DNA from: Nocardioides sp.
GTDB lineage: Bacteria > Actinomycetota > Actinomycetes > Propionibacteriales > Nocardioidaceae
DNA length: 17,248 nucleotides
Direction of reading: 5' to 3'
Assembly (NCBI GenBank): GCA_029264225.1
Contig: JARICB010000238.1
Location: 1-17,248, forward strand
Below are positions 7,400-14,827 of the stretch, in pieces. The notes under the pieces were generated by a model. It was not told the origin of the DNA. It ran no database searches and saw only the letters and a list, made by a program, of their open reading frames with translations. The first letter of the stretch is position 1; the number at the start of each line of letters is the position of its first letter. Position numbers and translations under genes: made by a program.

Positions 7400-8649
7400 T
7401 GGCCACCGCAGCGCTGCCTGACGCGCTGGCTCGCACCGGCGCACTGCTGATCGACGCGGAGACCCTCGTCAGCGCGGTAGCCGCTGGTCGGCGCCGCGGA
7501 CTACGGCTGCCGCACGTCGCGGGGCGAGACGTACGCCGCGTGGAACTGCGCTACGTCGACCTCAAGTCCGGTCGACATCTCCAGGTCACCTCCTTCGACG
7601 AGACCCAGGCGCACACGGCGAACTTCGCGGCCGGTGACGCTGCGAAGGCTGCGGTGGCCGATCTGCTCGACGAGCCCTTCGGCAACTGGCACGTGGAAAC
7701 CCTGACCCAGACCCACCAACTGCGGGTGACGAAGAAGTTCGACGCCATCATGCACACCAAGACCCGCACCGATCCGGTCACCGCCGACCGCGGCCATGAC
7801 CGGGACAAGCCTCGGCTGCTGGCCGAGGATGACCCGGTGTTGAAGGCGCTCGGGATCTCCGACGCACAGGGGCGCATCAAGCCGACTCGGCAGGCGAAGT
7901 ATCGCCAGGTGGAGGAGTTCCTGCGTCTGCTCGACGCGGCCGTCAGCGAGGCCCTGGCCAAGGGTCAGTTGCGTCGGCCGACCGCGCTGGACCCGCTGCG
8001 CATCGTCGATCTCGGCTGCGGTAACGCCTACCTGACGTTCGCCGCACAGCGCTATCTCAGCCAGGTGCGCGAACTCCCGGTCCGGGTCACGGGCGTCGAC
8101 GTGAAGCAGCAGTCGGCCGACCACAATGCCGGTGTCGCCGCCTTGCTCGAGATCGATGCCGACTTCGTAGTGGGTGCGATCAGCGACGTTGCGCTGCCGC
8201 AGCGCCCCGATGTGGTGCTCGCCCTGCACGCCTGCGACACCGCCACCGACGATGCCCTGGCTCGCGCCGTGGAGTGGCAGGCCAGTCTGGTGCTGGCGGC
8301 GCCGTGCTGTCACCACGACATCGCCGCCCAACTGCGGACGGCGCCGACACCGGCGCCCTACCGCATGATTACCCGCCACGGCATCCTCCGCGAGCGTTTC
8401 GCCGACACCCTGACCGACGCCCTGCGGGCCGCGATCCTGCGCCAGGTGGGCTATCGGGTCGACGTCGTGGAGTTCGTCGAGAGCGCCCACACTCCCCGCA
8501 ACACGCTGCTGCGGGCGAGCCGACTCGCCTCGACCCCGTCGGACGGCGCCGAGACGAACGAGGAGTCACCGACCGAATATGACGACCTGGTCGCGACGTG
8601 GGGTGTGACGCCGCGGCTCGCCGTCCTGGTGGGTCACACCGATGCCTGA
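7399..8649 (+). CDS. Class I SAM-dependent methyltransferase, METTL25-like (Methyltransf_32 type)
   Basis: A 416-residue cytosolic protein. Residues about 1-180 form an N-terminal domain (RRVELRYVDLKSGRHLQVTS, then TKKFDAIMHTKT). The SAM-binding domain follows, with motif I V203-D-L-G-C-G-N-A-Y211, then TGVDVKQQSA, LALHACDTATDDAL and APCCHHDI (C303-C304-H305-H306). The LHAC...CCHH pair is the mark of the Methyltransf_32 group that includes METTL25 and RRNAD1. SAHTPRNTLLRA near the end is also conserved-looking. The substrate is not evident and I assign none. It overlaps the upstream peptide gene by 1 nt and the downstream propeller gene by 8 nt, so the three are one transcription and translation unit. 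Confidence 0.8.
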   Translation: MATAALPDALARTGALLIDAETLVSAVAAGRRRGLRLPHVAGRDVRRVELRYVDLKSGRHLQVTSFDETQAHTANFAAGDAAKAAVADLLDEPFGNWHVETLTQTHQLRVTKKFDAIMHTKTRTDPVTADRGHDRDKPRLLAEDDPVLKALGISDAQGRIKPTRQAKYRQVEEFLRLLDAAVSEALAKGQLRRPTALDPLRIVDLGCGNAYLTFAAQRYLSQVRELPVRVTGVDVKQQSADHNAGVAALLEIDADFVVGAISDVALPQRPDVVLALHACDTATDDALARAVEWQASLVLAAPCCHHDIAAQLRTAPTPAPYRMITRHGILRERFADTLTDALRAAILRQVGYRVDVVEFVESAHTPRNTLLRASRLASTPSDGAETNEESPTEYDDLVATWGVTPRLAVLVGHTDA

Positions 8650-9649
8650 CCGCATTCGCGCCCGCTTGTTCGCGGCAGCCGCAGTGAGCCTCGTCTCCGC
8701 CCCCTTCGTCGTAGGCCTGAGCGCTGCCGGGGCAGAGCCTGACCGAGGCGAGGTCTTCGCGTTCCAGGACCCCGAGATCGTGGAGTCCAGCGGTCTCGTC
8801 GTACGAGGCGACCGAGCCTTCACCACCAACGACTCGGGTGACACCGGACGGGTCTTCACCGTCGATGTGGCCACCGGTGAGACCACCGGGGTGACCTACT
8901 GGGCCGACGGGCCCGAAGACGTCGAGGCACTCGCCCCGGCCGGCGACGGACGTGTCTGGGTCGGTGACATCGGCGACAACAGCCACTCCCGCCCCTCGAT
9001 CCAGGTCACCTCCGTGCCAGTGGGCGACGGCGAACGCACGGTCGAGGAGGAGACGATCGACCTGGTCTATCCCGACGGTGCCCACGATGCCGAGGCGCTG
9101 CTCGCACACCCGCGCACCGGCCGGCTCTACGTAGTGACCAAGGGTGTCTTCGGGGGCGAGATCTACGCCGCTCCACCCGAGATGGCGCCCGACGCCCCCA
9201 ACATGCTCGGGCTGCTGGGGCAGACGCCCGGGCTGGTCACTGATGGAGCGTTCTTTCCCGATGGGCGGCACCTGATCCTGCGCACCTACTCCTCGGCGGT
9301 GGTCTACTCGTTCCCCGATCTGGACCGGGTCGGTTCCTTCGACCTGCCCGCCCAGCAGCAAGGAGAAGGGTTGGCGGTGACCTCGGCGAAGGAGGTCTAC
9401 GTCAGCAGTGAGGGTCAGCGGGCGCCGGTGCTCAGGGTGCCGCTGCCTCGCGAGGTGCGGGCTGCGATGAGGAAGGTGCCGAGCCAGTCGCCGGCCGCGC
9501 CGGGGGCGACGCCGACCACCAGCACCGACGACACCCCACTCTCGGACCTGGGCACCCAGGTGCGCGGCGACGCGTGGCGCTGGCTGGGCGCGGGCGTGCT
9601 GCTGATCGGCGTTCTCCTCGTCCTGGTGCGCGCGCTGCGGCCGCGCTGA
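8642..9649 (+). CDS. Secreted, C-terminally anchored beta-propeller-like protein
   Basis: A 335-residue envelope protein. The N-terminus has a basic start (RIRAR), a hydrophobic run and a likely signal-peptidase site after SAAGA (about residue 31). Residues about 35-275 contain repeating strand-turn units (ESSGLVVRGDRAFTTNDSGD, PEDVEALAPAGDGRVWVGDI, AHDAEALLAHPRTGRLYVVT, VTDGAFFPDGRHLILRTY, QGEGLAVTSAKEVYVSSEGQ), which read as propeller blades. A Pro/Ser/Thr-rich linker (about 280-305) leads to a membrane span (WLGAGVLLIGVLLVLVRAL) and a basic end (RPR), suggesting a membrane-anchored extracellular sensor or binding domain. No catalytic motif is seen. Its ATG lies inside the methyltransferase 3' end, so expression is coupled. 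Confidence 0.75.
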   Translation: MPDRIRARLFAAAAVSLVSAPFVVGLSAAGAEPDRGEVFAFQDPEIVESSGLVVRGDRAFTTNDSGDTGRVFTVDVATGETTGVTYWADGPEDVEALAPAGDGRVWVGDIGDNSHSRPSIQVTSVPVGDGERTVEEETIDLVYPDGAHDAEALLAHPRTGRLYVVTKGVFGGEIYAAPPEMAPDAPNMLGLLGQTPGLVTDGAFFPDGRHLILRTYSSAVVYSFPDLDRVGSFDLPAQQQGEGLAVTSAKEVYVSSEGQRAPVLRVPLPREVRAAMRKVPSQSPAAPGATPTTSTDDTPLSDLGTQVRGDAWRWLGAGVLLIGVLLVLVRALRPR

Positions 9650-9703
9650 GATCTGTGCACAGTTGCCGCCCGAGGGGTGAGCCGCGGTGGCCGTCTGTAG
9701 CGC

Positions 9704-9709
9704 TAGCGT
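9704..9709 (+). promoter_or_regulatory. -10 element for a leaderless topoisomerase IB mRNA
   Basis: TAGCGT is followed by GCGCGC and then the ATG at 9716. It has the same hexamer and spacing as the membrane acyltransferase promoter. No Shine-Dalgarno site precedes the ATG and no convincing -35 is visible. Confidence 0.6.
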
Positions 9710-9715
9710 GCGCGC

Positions 9716-10720
9716 ATGCCTCGGTTGCGACGTACGGCCCCTGACCAACCCGGCTGGTCGCGACGGCGGTCCGGGTCGGGGTTCAGCTACCTCGACGAAT
9801 CGGGCGGCCGACTCGCGGCCGACGATGTCCAGCGCTGCCGGGACCTGGTGATCCCGCCGGCGTGGCGCGATGTCTGGATCACGCCGTACGCCAACGGCCA
9901 CCTCCAAGCGGTCGGCACCGACGAGGCCGGCCGGCGTCAATACCTGTACCACCCGCAGTGGCGCACGAGCCGGGACTCGGCGAAGTTCGAGCGGATCATC
10001 GGGTTCGGCAAGGCCATGTCCGCGGCCCGTGAGCGCGTGCTTACCGACCTCGGCACCGAGGGGATGTCGCTGGAGCGGGCATGTGCCGTTGCCGTTCGCC
10101 TGCTCGACCTGGGCTACTTCCGCATCGGCAACGACGTCTATACCGATGCCAACGGCAGTTTCGGCCTGACTACCCTGCTGCGGGAGCACGTAAGGAAGAC
10201 GGGCAGCCGTCTGCGGTTCTGCTTCGTCGGCAAGTCGGGGGTGGAGCACTGCATCGAGATCGATGACGGCCCCACGATCGCCGCACTGGACGTGATGCGG
10301 CGCCGGCGAGGCGGTGGCGACAAGCTGCTCGGGTGGAAGGACGGTCGCACCTGGCGTGACCTCAACGCCACCCACGTCAACGACTACGTCCGCGAGGCGA
10401 CCGGCGTGGAGGCCACTGCCAAGGACTTCCGCACCTGGCATGCCACCGTCCTCGCGGCGGCAGCCTTGGCCGACACCGACGAGGCGGGCCAGACCAAGGC
10501 CTCCCGCAAGCGGGCCGTGTCCAGCGCTATGAAGGAGGTCTCCGACTTCCTCGGCAACACCCCGGCGTTGGCTCGATCCGCCTACGTCGATCCGCGGATC
10601 ATCGAGGCCTATGGAAAGGGCCGAACGATCTCGAGTGCGACCCGGCGCTCCTATCAGAGTGCAGACGAACGCCAGGCCGCTCTCGAACGAGCCACCTTGA
10701 AGCTGCTCCGTGAGGGCTGA
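9716..10720 (+). CDS. DNA topoisomerase IB (poxvirus/bacterial type)
   Basis: A 334-residue enzyme that relaxes supercoils through a 3'-phosphotyrosine intermediate without ATP. The full catalytic set is visible: R136 (YFRIGND), K173 (FVGKSGVEH), R239 and H242 (DFRTWHAT) and the nucleophile Y290 (RSAYVDPR). The N-terminal GSGFSYLDESG and IPPAWRDVWI blocks are typical of the bacterial short form. The length matches the family (about 320-370). It stands alone: 66 bp after the propeller gene, with its own leaderless-type promoter, and convergent with serC only 15 bp away. A short CCCC-TACGC-GGGG dyad lies in that gap. Confidence 0.95.
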   Translation: MPRLRRTAPDQPGWSRRRSGSGFSYLDESGGRLAADDVQRCRDLVIPPAWRDVWITPYANGHLQAVGTDEAGRRQYLYHPQWRTSRDSAKFERIIGFGKAMSAARERVLTDLGTEGMSLERACAVAVRLLDLGYFRIGNDVYTDANGSFGLTTLLREHVRKTGSRLRFCFVGKSGVEHCIEIDDGPTIAALDVMRRRRGGGDKLLGWKDGRTWRDLNATHVNDYVREATGVEATAKDFRTWHATVLAAAALADTDEAGQTKASRKRAVSSAMKEVSDFLGNTPALARSAYVDPRIIEAYGKGRTISSATRRSYQSADERQAALERATLKLLREG

Positions 10721-10735
10721 GGCCCCTACGCGGGG

Positions 10736-11902
<1,167 letters not shown>

Positions 11903-11922
11903 TCAGCGTAGCCAGCCTCTCA

Positions 11923-11928
11923 TACGAT
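11923..11928 (+). promoter_or_regulatory. -10 element for a leaderless GNAT mRNA
   Basis: TACGAT, then GGGCTC, then the ATG at 11935. A small dyad CTGAC-N6-GTCAG (11891-11906) lies where a -35 or operator would be. The hexamer and spacing equal those before the membrane peptide at 7316. Confidence 0.6.
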
Positions 11929-11934
11929 GGGCTC

Positions 11935-12489
11935 ATGAGTGATGCCCGCGTCGCCACGACGCTCGACCTTCGCGCCGTGGCGATCGACCACCCGCATGCG
12001 CAACTCCTGGTCGAGGAGGTCCAAGAGATCTACGTCGCCCTCTACGGCGGTCGTGACGAGTCGCCGATCGACGTCGCGGAGTTCGTAGCGCCGCTCGGGT
12101 CGTTCTGGGTGGGCTACCTCGATGGCGACCCGCTCGTGTCCGGGGCGTGGCGGCGTCGCAACGACGTGCTGGCCCTGGGGAGCACGGTGAGTGCCGAGAT
12201 CAAGCGGATGTACGTGGCTCCACGGGGTCGCGGTCTCGGGCTGGCCCGCGCCATGCTGGCCCATCTCGAGGCAACGGCGGCCGAGGGCGGCGCCGAGGTG
12301 ATGATCCTGGAGACGGGGGTCGCCCAACCGGAGGCCATGGCGCTCTACGAGTCGGTCGGCTATCAGCCGATCACGCCGTACGGGCACTACGCCTGGTCGC
12401 CGAGCAACCGGTGCTACGCACGCCGCTTGGTCACTGATCAACGAGGCCGTTGTTCGGCGTGTCTAGCCGACACGCCGATGAATGAGTAG
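11935..12489 (+). CDS. GNAT-family N-acetyltransferase
   Basis: A 184-residue single-domain acetyltransferase. Motif A is EIKRMYVAPRGRGLGLARAM, with the acetyl-CoA pyrophosphate loop R97-G-R-G100-L-G102. Motif B-like ALYESVGYQPI follows at about 138-148. The substrate is unknown. The domain seems complete by about residue 165 (CYARRLV). The last 20 residues (TDQRGRCSACLADTPMNE and flanks) are encoded by a 25-nt hairpin, suggesting the reading frame runs through its own terminator after losing an earlier stop. It is divergent from serC. The ATG was chosen for the start of homology and the -10 spacing. Confidence 0.9.
   Translation: MSDARVATTLDLRAVAIDHPHAQLLVEEVQEIYVALYGGRDESPIDVAEFVAPLGSFWVGYLDGDPLVSGAWRRRNDVLALGSTVSAEIKRMYVAPRGRGLGLARAMLAHLEATAAEGGAEVMILETGVAQPEAMALYESVGYQPITPYGHYAWSPSNRCYARRLVTDQRGRCSACLADTPMNE
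12454..12478 (+). terminator. Hairpin inside the GNAT 3' end, possible terminator
   Basis: A perfect 10-bp stem (TCGGCGTGTC with GACACGCCGA) closes on a TAGCC loop. It ends 8 nt before the TAG stop. A T5 run (12491-12495) follows 12 nt later, which is too far for a classical intrinsic terminator. The stem is in frame and translated. Confidence 0.45.
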
Positions 12490-12529
12490 ATTTTTACCCC
12501 TTAAGTAGCACCAGCCCCATGTGTCCCCT

Positions 12530-12535
12530 TAGCCT
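12530..12535 (+). promoter_or_regulatory. -10 element for a leaderless peptidase mRNA
   Basis: TAGCCT is followed by CTGGGG and then the GTG at 12542 (6-nt spacing). The same hexamer and spacing precede the DUF393 gene at 13124. The G-run directly before the GTG is too close to act as a Shine-Dalgarno site. Confidence 0.55.
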
Positions 12536-12541
12536 CTGGGG

Positions 12542-13114
12542 GTGCGCAAGGGACTCGTGGTGGTGTTGTTCGCGGCTCTGCTGGCCGGTGTGGGCGTAGT
12601 GCCGGCACAGGCGGGCTTCGTGCTGCCCGTCGACGGCTACGCGAAGTACCAGCCGCAGAAGAAGTGCGCCCGCAAGGACAAGGCCGGCACGGTGGCGCTC
12701 GCGCAGTGGCTGGTCGCCCGTGGTGGTCGGTATGGCGGCACCCTGCGCTCGTGCGGCAGCGGCGGACGCTCCGAGCACAAGGACGGCCGAGCCTACGACT
12801 GGATGTTGGATGCCAACAGTCTCGACGACCAGGCGACTGCGGCGGCCTTCGTGGTCGAGGCATTCGCCGACGATGAACTCGGCGACACCGACGCGCTGGC
12901 CCGCCGGATGGGGATCATGTATGTGATCTGGAACGACAAGATGTATGCCGCCTGGGACGGCTTCGAGCCGAAGCCCTACCTCAGCCCCGGTTGCCGATCG
13001 CGCAAGACCTGTTCCACGACGCTGCGCCACCGCGACCACATGCACATCTCACTGACCATGGCCGGAGCCAAGGGTCGCACCAGTTGGTATCTCGAACGGC
13101 CAGCACCGGGCTAG
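12542..13114 (+). CDS. Small secreted VanY/M15-like zinc-peptidase-fold protein
   Basis: A 190-residue exported protein. The signal peptide (MRKGLVVVLFAALLAGVGVV, then PAQA) is probably cut near residue 24. The core carries SEHKDGRAYDWML, with H79 and D86 in the SxHxxGxAxD arrangement used by VanY-type DD-carboxypeptidases, and RHRDHMHIS, with H166 and H168 able to supply the last zinc ligand. GIMYVIWNDKMYAAW lies between, as in actinobacterial ARB-07466-type proteins. Four cysteines in the mature part (KKCA, RSCG, GCRSRKTC) suggest disulfides outside the cell. A role in cell-wall peptide cleavage is inferred; peptidase activity may be absent. There is no separate wall-binding domain. The TAG stop is part of the next gene's -10. 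Confidence 0.75.
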   Translation: MRKGLVVVLFAALLAGVGVVPAQAGFVLPVDGYAKYQPQKKCARKDKAGTVALAQWLVARGGRYGGTLRSCGSGGRSEHKDGRAYDWMLDANSLDDQATAAAFVVEAFADDELGDTDALARRMGIMYVIWNDKMYAAWDGFEPKPYLSPGCRSRKTCSTTLRHRDHMHISLTMAGAKGRTSWYLERPAPG

Positions 13115-13117
13115 CCT
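13112..13117 (+). promoter_or_regulatory. -10 element for the DUF393 gene, overlapping the upstream stop codon
   Basis: TAGCCT begins with the TAG stop of the peptidase gene and is followed by GAGTGC and the ATG at 13124. The 6-nt spacing predicts a leaderless mRNA. Confidence 0.55.
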
Positions 13118-13123
13118 GAGTGC

Positions 13124-13492
13124 ATGAGCCGCCCACTGATGCTCAACGATGCCGACTGTGGCTTCTGCATGCGCACGGGAGCGCTCGTTCCGAGGCTGGG
13201 GGTCGACATCGATATCGACACCATCCAGTCGGCGGACCTCGCAGCCCTTGGCGTCGACCCCGTGCGCGCGATGACTGAGATGCCTTTCGTGCACCCTGAC
13301 GGGCGGGTGGTCTATGGCCACGAGGCGTGGGCCGCAGTCCTGCGGCCCGGCCCGCTGCCTTGGCGACTGGTCGGACGTCTGATGACGAGTCGAGCCGGTG
13401 CGCCGCTCGCGCAGTCGGCCTACTTCTGGGTCGCTCGCAACAGGTCGCGGCTCCCTGGCGGCACCCCGTCATGCGCGGTCGAGGACCGTTGA
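13124..13492 (+). CDS. DCC-family thiol protein (DUF393)
   Basis: A 122-residue protein with the family opening MLNDADCGFCMRTGALVPRL: a thioredoxin-like CxxC (C12-GF-C15) on a D-x-x-C core. The middle part (ADLAALGVDP, FVHPDGRVVYGHEAWAAVLR) matches the usual pattern of this small putative thiol-disulfide oxidoreductase family. The length is typical. The cytosolic partner is unknown. It is only 9 bp downstream of the peptidase gene but has its own -10 within that junction, so it may be expressed both ways. A strong hairpin follows before the convergent citrate synthase gene. Confidence 0.85.
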   Translation: MSRPLMLNDADCGFCMRTGALVPRLGVDIDIDTIQSADLAALGVDPVRAMTEMPFVHPDGRVVYGHEAWAAVLRPGPLPWRLVGRLMTSRAGAPLAQSAYFWVARNRSRLPGGTPSCAVEDR

Positions 13493-13505
13493 TCTCCCAA
13501 ACAAC

Positions 13506-13560
13506 CGAAGACAGCGGTATCTGAGGCTCACCAGGTGAGTGCCAGATACCGCTGTCTTCG
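13506..13560. terminator. 55-bp nested hairpin between convergent genes, probable bidirectional terminator
   Basis: The outer arms 13506-13523 and 13543-13560 are perfect 18-nt complements (CGAAGACAGCGGTATCTG). On the same axis lies an inner CTCACC-A-GGTGAG (13527-13539). It sits 13 bp after the DUF393 stop and 6 bp from the citrate synthase stop, the place for a shared terminator. Neither strand has a proper U-tract; the minus strand exit reads GTTGTTTGG. Confidence 0.75.
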
Positions 13561-13566
13561 AGGGGT

Positions 13567-14673
13567 CTACTTGCCCCAGGCGTTGTTCCAGCCGTCGACC
13601 TCGGCGGCCTTGCGAGCCGGCGGGCCGGTGTAGATCGCAGAGGGGCGGATCAGTCGACCGGTGCGCTTCTGCTCCAAGATGTGCGCCGACCAGCCGCCTG
13701 TCCGGGCGCAGGTGAACATCGAGGTGAACATGTGGGCCGGCACTTCGGCGAAGTCGAGCACGATCGCAGCCCAGAACTCCACGTTGGTCTCGAGCACCCG
13801 GTCGGGGCGACGCTCACGCAGTTCGGCCAGGGCCGCCTGCTCAAGCTTCTCGGCCACCTCGTAGCGGGGCGCGTTCAACTCCTTGGCGGTGCGACGCAGT
13901 ACGCGGGCTCGAGGGTCCTCGGCCCGGTAGACGCGGTGGCCGAAGCCCATCAGCCGTTCGCCGGAGTCGAGCAGTTCCTTGACGTAGGAGGAGGCGTCGC
14001 CCTCACGCCTCTCCACCTCCTCGATCATGCCGAGTACTCGGGACGGGGCGCCACCGTGCAGGGGGCCACTCATCGCGCCGATGGCGCCGGAGAAGGCTGC
14101 TGCCACATCGGCACCCGTGGAGGTGATGACGCGTGCGGTGAAGGTGGAGGCATTCATGCCGTGTTCGGCGGCCGAACTCCAGTAGGCGTCGATCGCCTTG
14201 ACGTGCGCGGGGTCGGCTTCACCCTTCCAGCGGATCAGGAACTTCTCGGCCAGGGTGGTGCCCTCGTCGACGAGCCTCTGCGGAACGACGGGCTGATCCA
14301 GGCCACGCGCCGACTGGGCGGCGTAGGACAAGACCATCACCGCGACGCGGGCCAGGTCCTCCCGGGCCGCCTCGTCGGAGATGTCGTAGGTCTGTCCGAA
14401 ACCGAAGGCCGGGGCGAGCATGGCCACAGCGGCCTGGACGTCGACGCGGACATCGCCCGTGTGGACCGGCAGGTTGTAGGGCTCCGCCGCGGGCAGGCCG
14501 GGCGTGTAGGAGCCGTCGATCAGCAGGCCCCAGACGTTCTCGAAGGGGACCCGACCGACGATGTCCTCGATGTCGACGCCGCGGTAGCGCAGCGCCGAGC
14601 CCTCCTTGTCCGGCTCCGCGATCTCCGTCTCGAACGCGACAACACCTTCAAGGCCGTGGTGCACCTCGGTCAT
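13567..14673 (-). CDS. citA: Citrate synthase 2 (CitA type)
   Basis: A 368-residue enzyme condensing acetyl-CoA and oxaloacetate at TCA-cycle entry. The N-terminus GLEGVVAFETEIAEPDKEGS followed by LRYRGVDIEDIVG is typical of actinobacterial citrate synthase 2. Active-site histidines are H206 (GPLHGGAPSR) and H246 (MGFGHRVYR). The position normally holding the catalytic Asp (NVDFY in the common form) is E299 here (NVEFWA). TGGWSAHILEQK near the end is conserved. The start is ATG 14673, given by an excellent Shine-Dalgarno AGAAGGAG (14681-14688) with 7-nt spacing; the open frame extends 28 codons further upstream but that part is leader. It lies downstream of flhA on the same strand, separated by 154 bp with its own promoter-like dyad. 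Confidence 0.92.
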   Translation of the reverse strand: MTEVHHGLEGVVAFETEIAEPDKEGSALRYRGVDIEDIVGRVPFENVWGLLIDGSYTPGLPAAEPYNLPVHTGDVRVDVQAAVAMLAPAFGFGQTYDISDEAAREDLARVAVMVLSYAAQSARGLDQPVVPQRLVDEGTTLAEKFLIRWKGEADPAHVKAIDAYWSSAAEHGMNASTFTARVITSTGADVAAAFSGAIGAMSGPLHGGAPSRVLGMIEEVERREGDASSYVKELLDSGERLMGFGHRVYRAEDPRARVLRRTAKELNAPRYEVAEKLEQAALAELRERRPDRVLETNVEFWAAIVLDFAEVPAHMFTSMFTCARTGGWSAHILEQKRTGRLIRPSAIYTGPPARKAAEVDGWNNAWGK

Positions 14674-14680
14674 GGCTGAG

Positions 14681-14688
14681 CTCCTTCT
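14681..14688 (-). promoter_or_regulatory. citA: Shine-Dalgarno site fixing the citrate synthase start
   Basis: AGAAGGAG on the minus strand, 7 nt before ATG 14673. It rules out the longer open frame that begins at 14757. Confidence 0.85.
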
Positions 14689-14715
14689 GCTGGGACCCGC
14701 CTTGCGATGGCGTCG

Positions 14716-14757
14716 GCGGTGCCTGCATTCTGCACCGCAGGCGGGTGGATCTGGCAA
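14716..14757 (-). promoter_or_regulatory. Possible citrate synthase promoter with overlapping dyads
   Basis: On the minus strand TTGCCA (14752-14757) and CAGAAT (14727-14732) could be -35 and -10, with a long 19-nt spacer. Two overlapping perfect inverted repeats cover the -10 region: GCCTGC/GCAGGC (14721-14726 with 14737-14742) and GCGGTGC/GCACCGC (14716-14722 with 14732-14738). They cannot form at the same time as hairpins and would suit an operator. Function unproven. The remainder of the 154-bp gap holds only a weak TGCCC/GGGCA dyad near the flhA end. Confidence 0.4.
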
Positions 14758-14827
14758 TCAGGTGCCCCCCGGGTGGGCAGCGCCCGGAGGATCGGTTCCT
14801 GGTGCTGGGCGTTGCTCAGGTCCTCGG

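Noticed and set aside
8369..10441. A 690-codon open frame on the minus strand
   Set aside because: It is antisense to the methyltransferase, propeller and topoisomerase genes, all of which have clear motifs. The translation is Arg/Gly/Pro-rich without domains, as expected from high-GC shadow frames.
14674..14757. Longer citrate synthase N-terminus starting at 14757
   Set aside because: The extra 28 residues are Arg-rich without homology, and a near-perfect Shine-Dalgarno site precedes ATG 14673.
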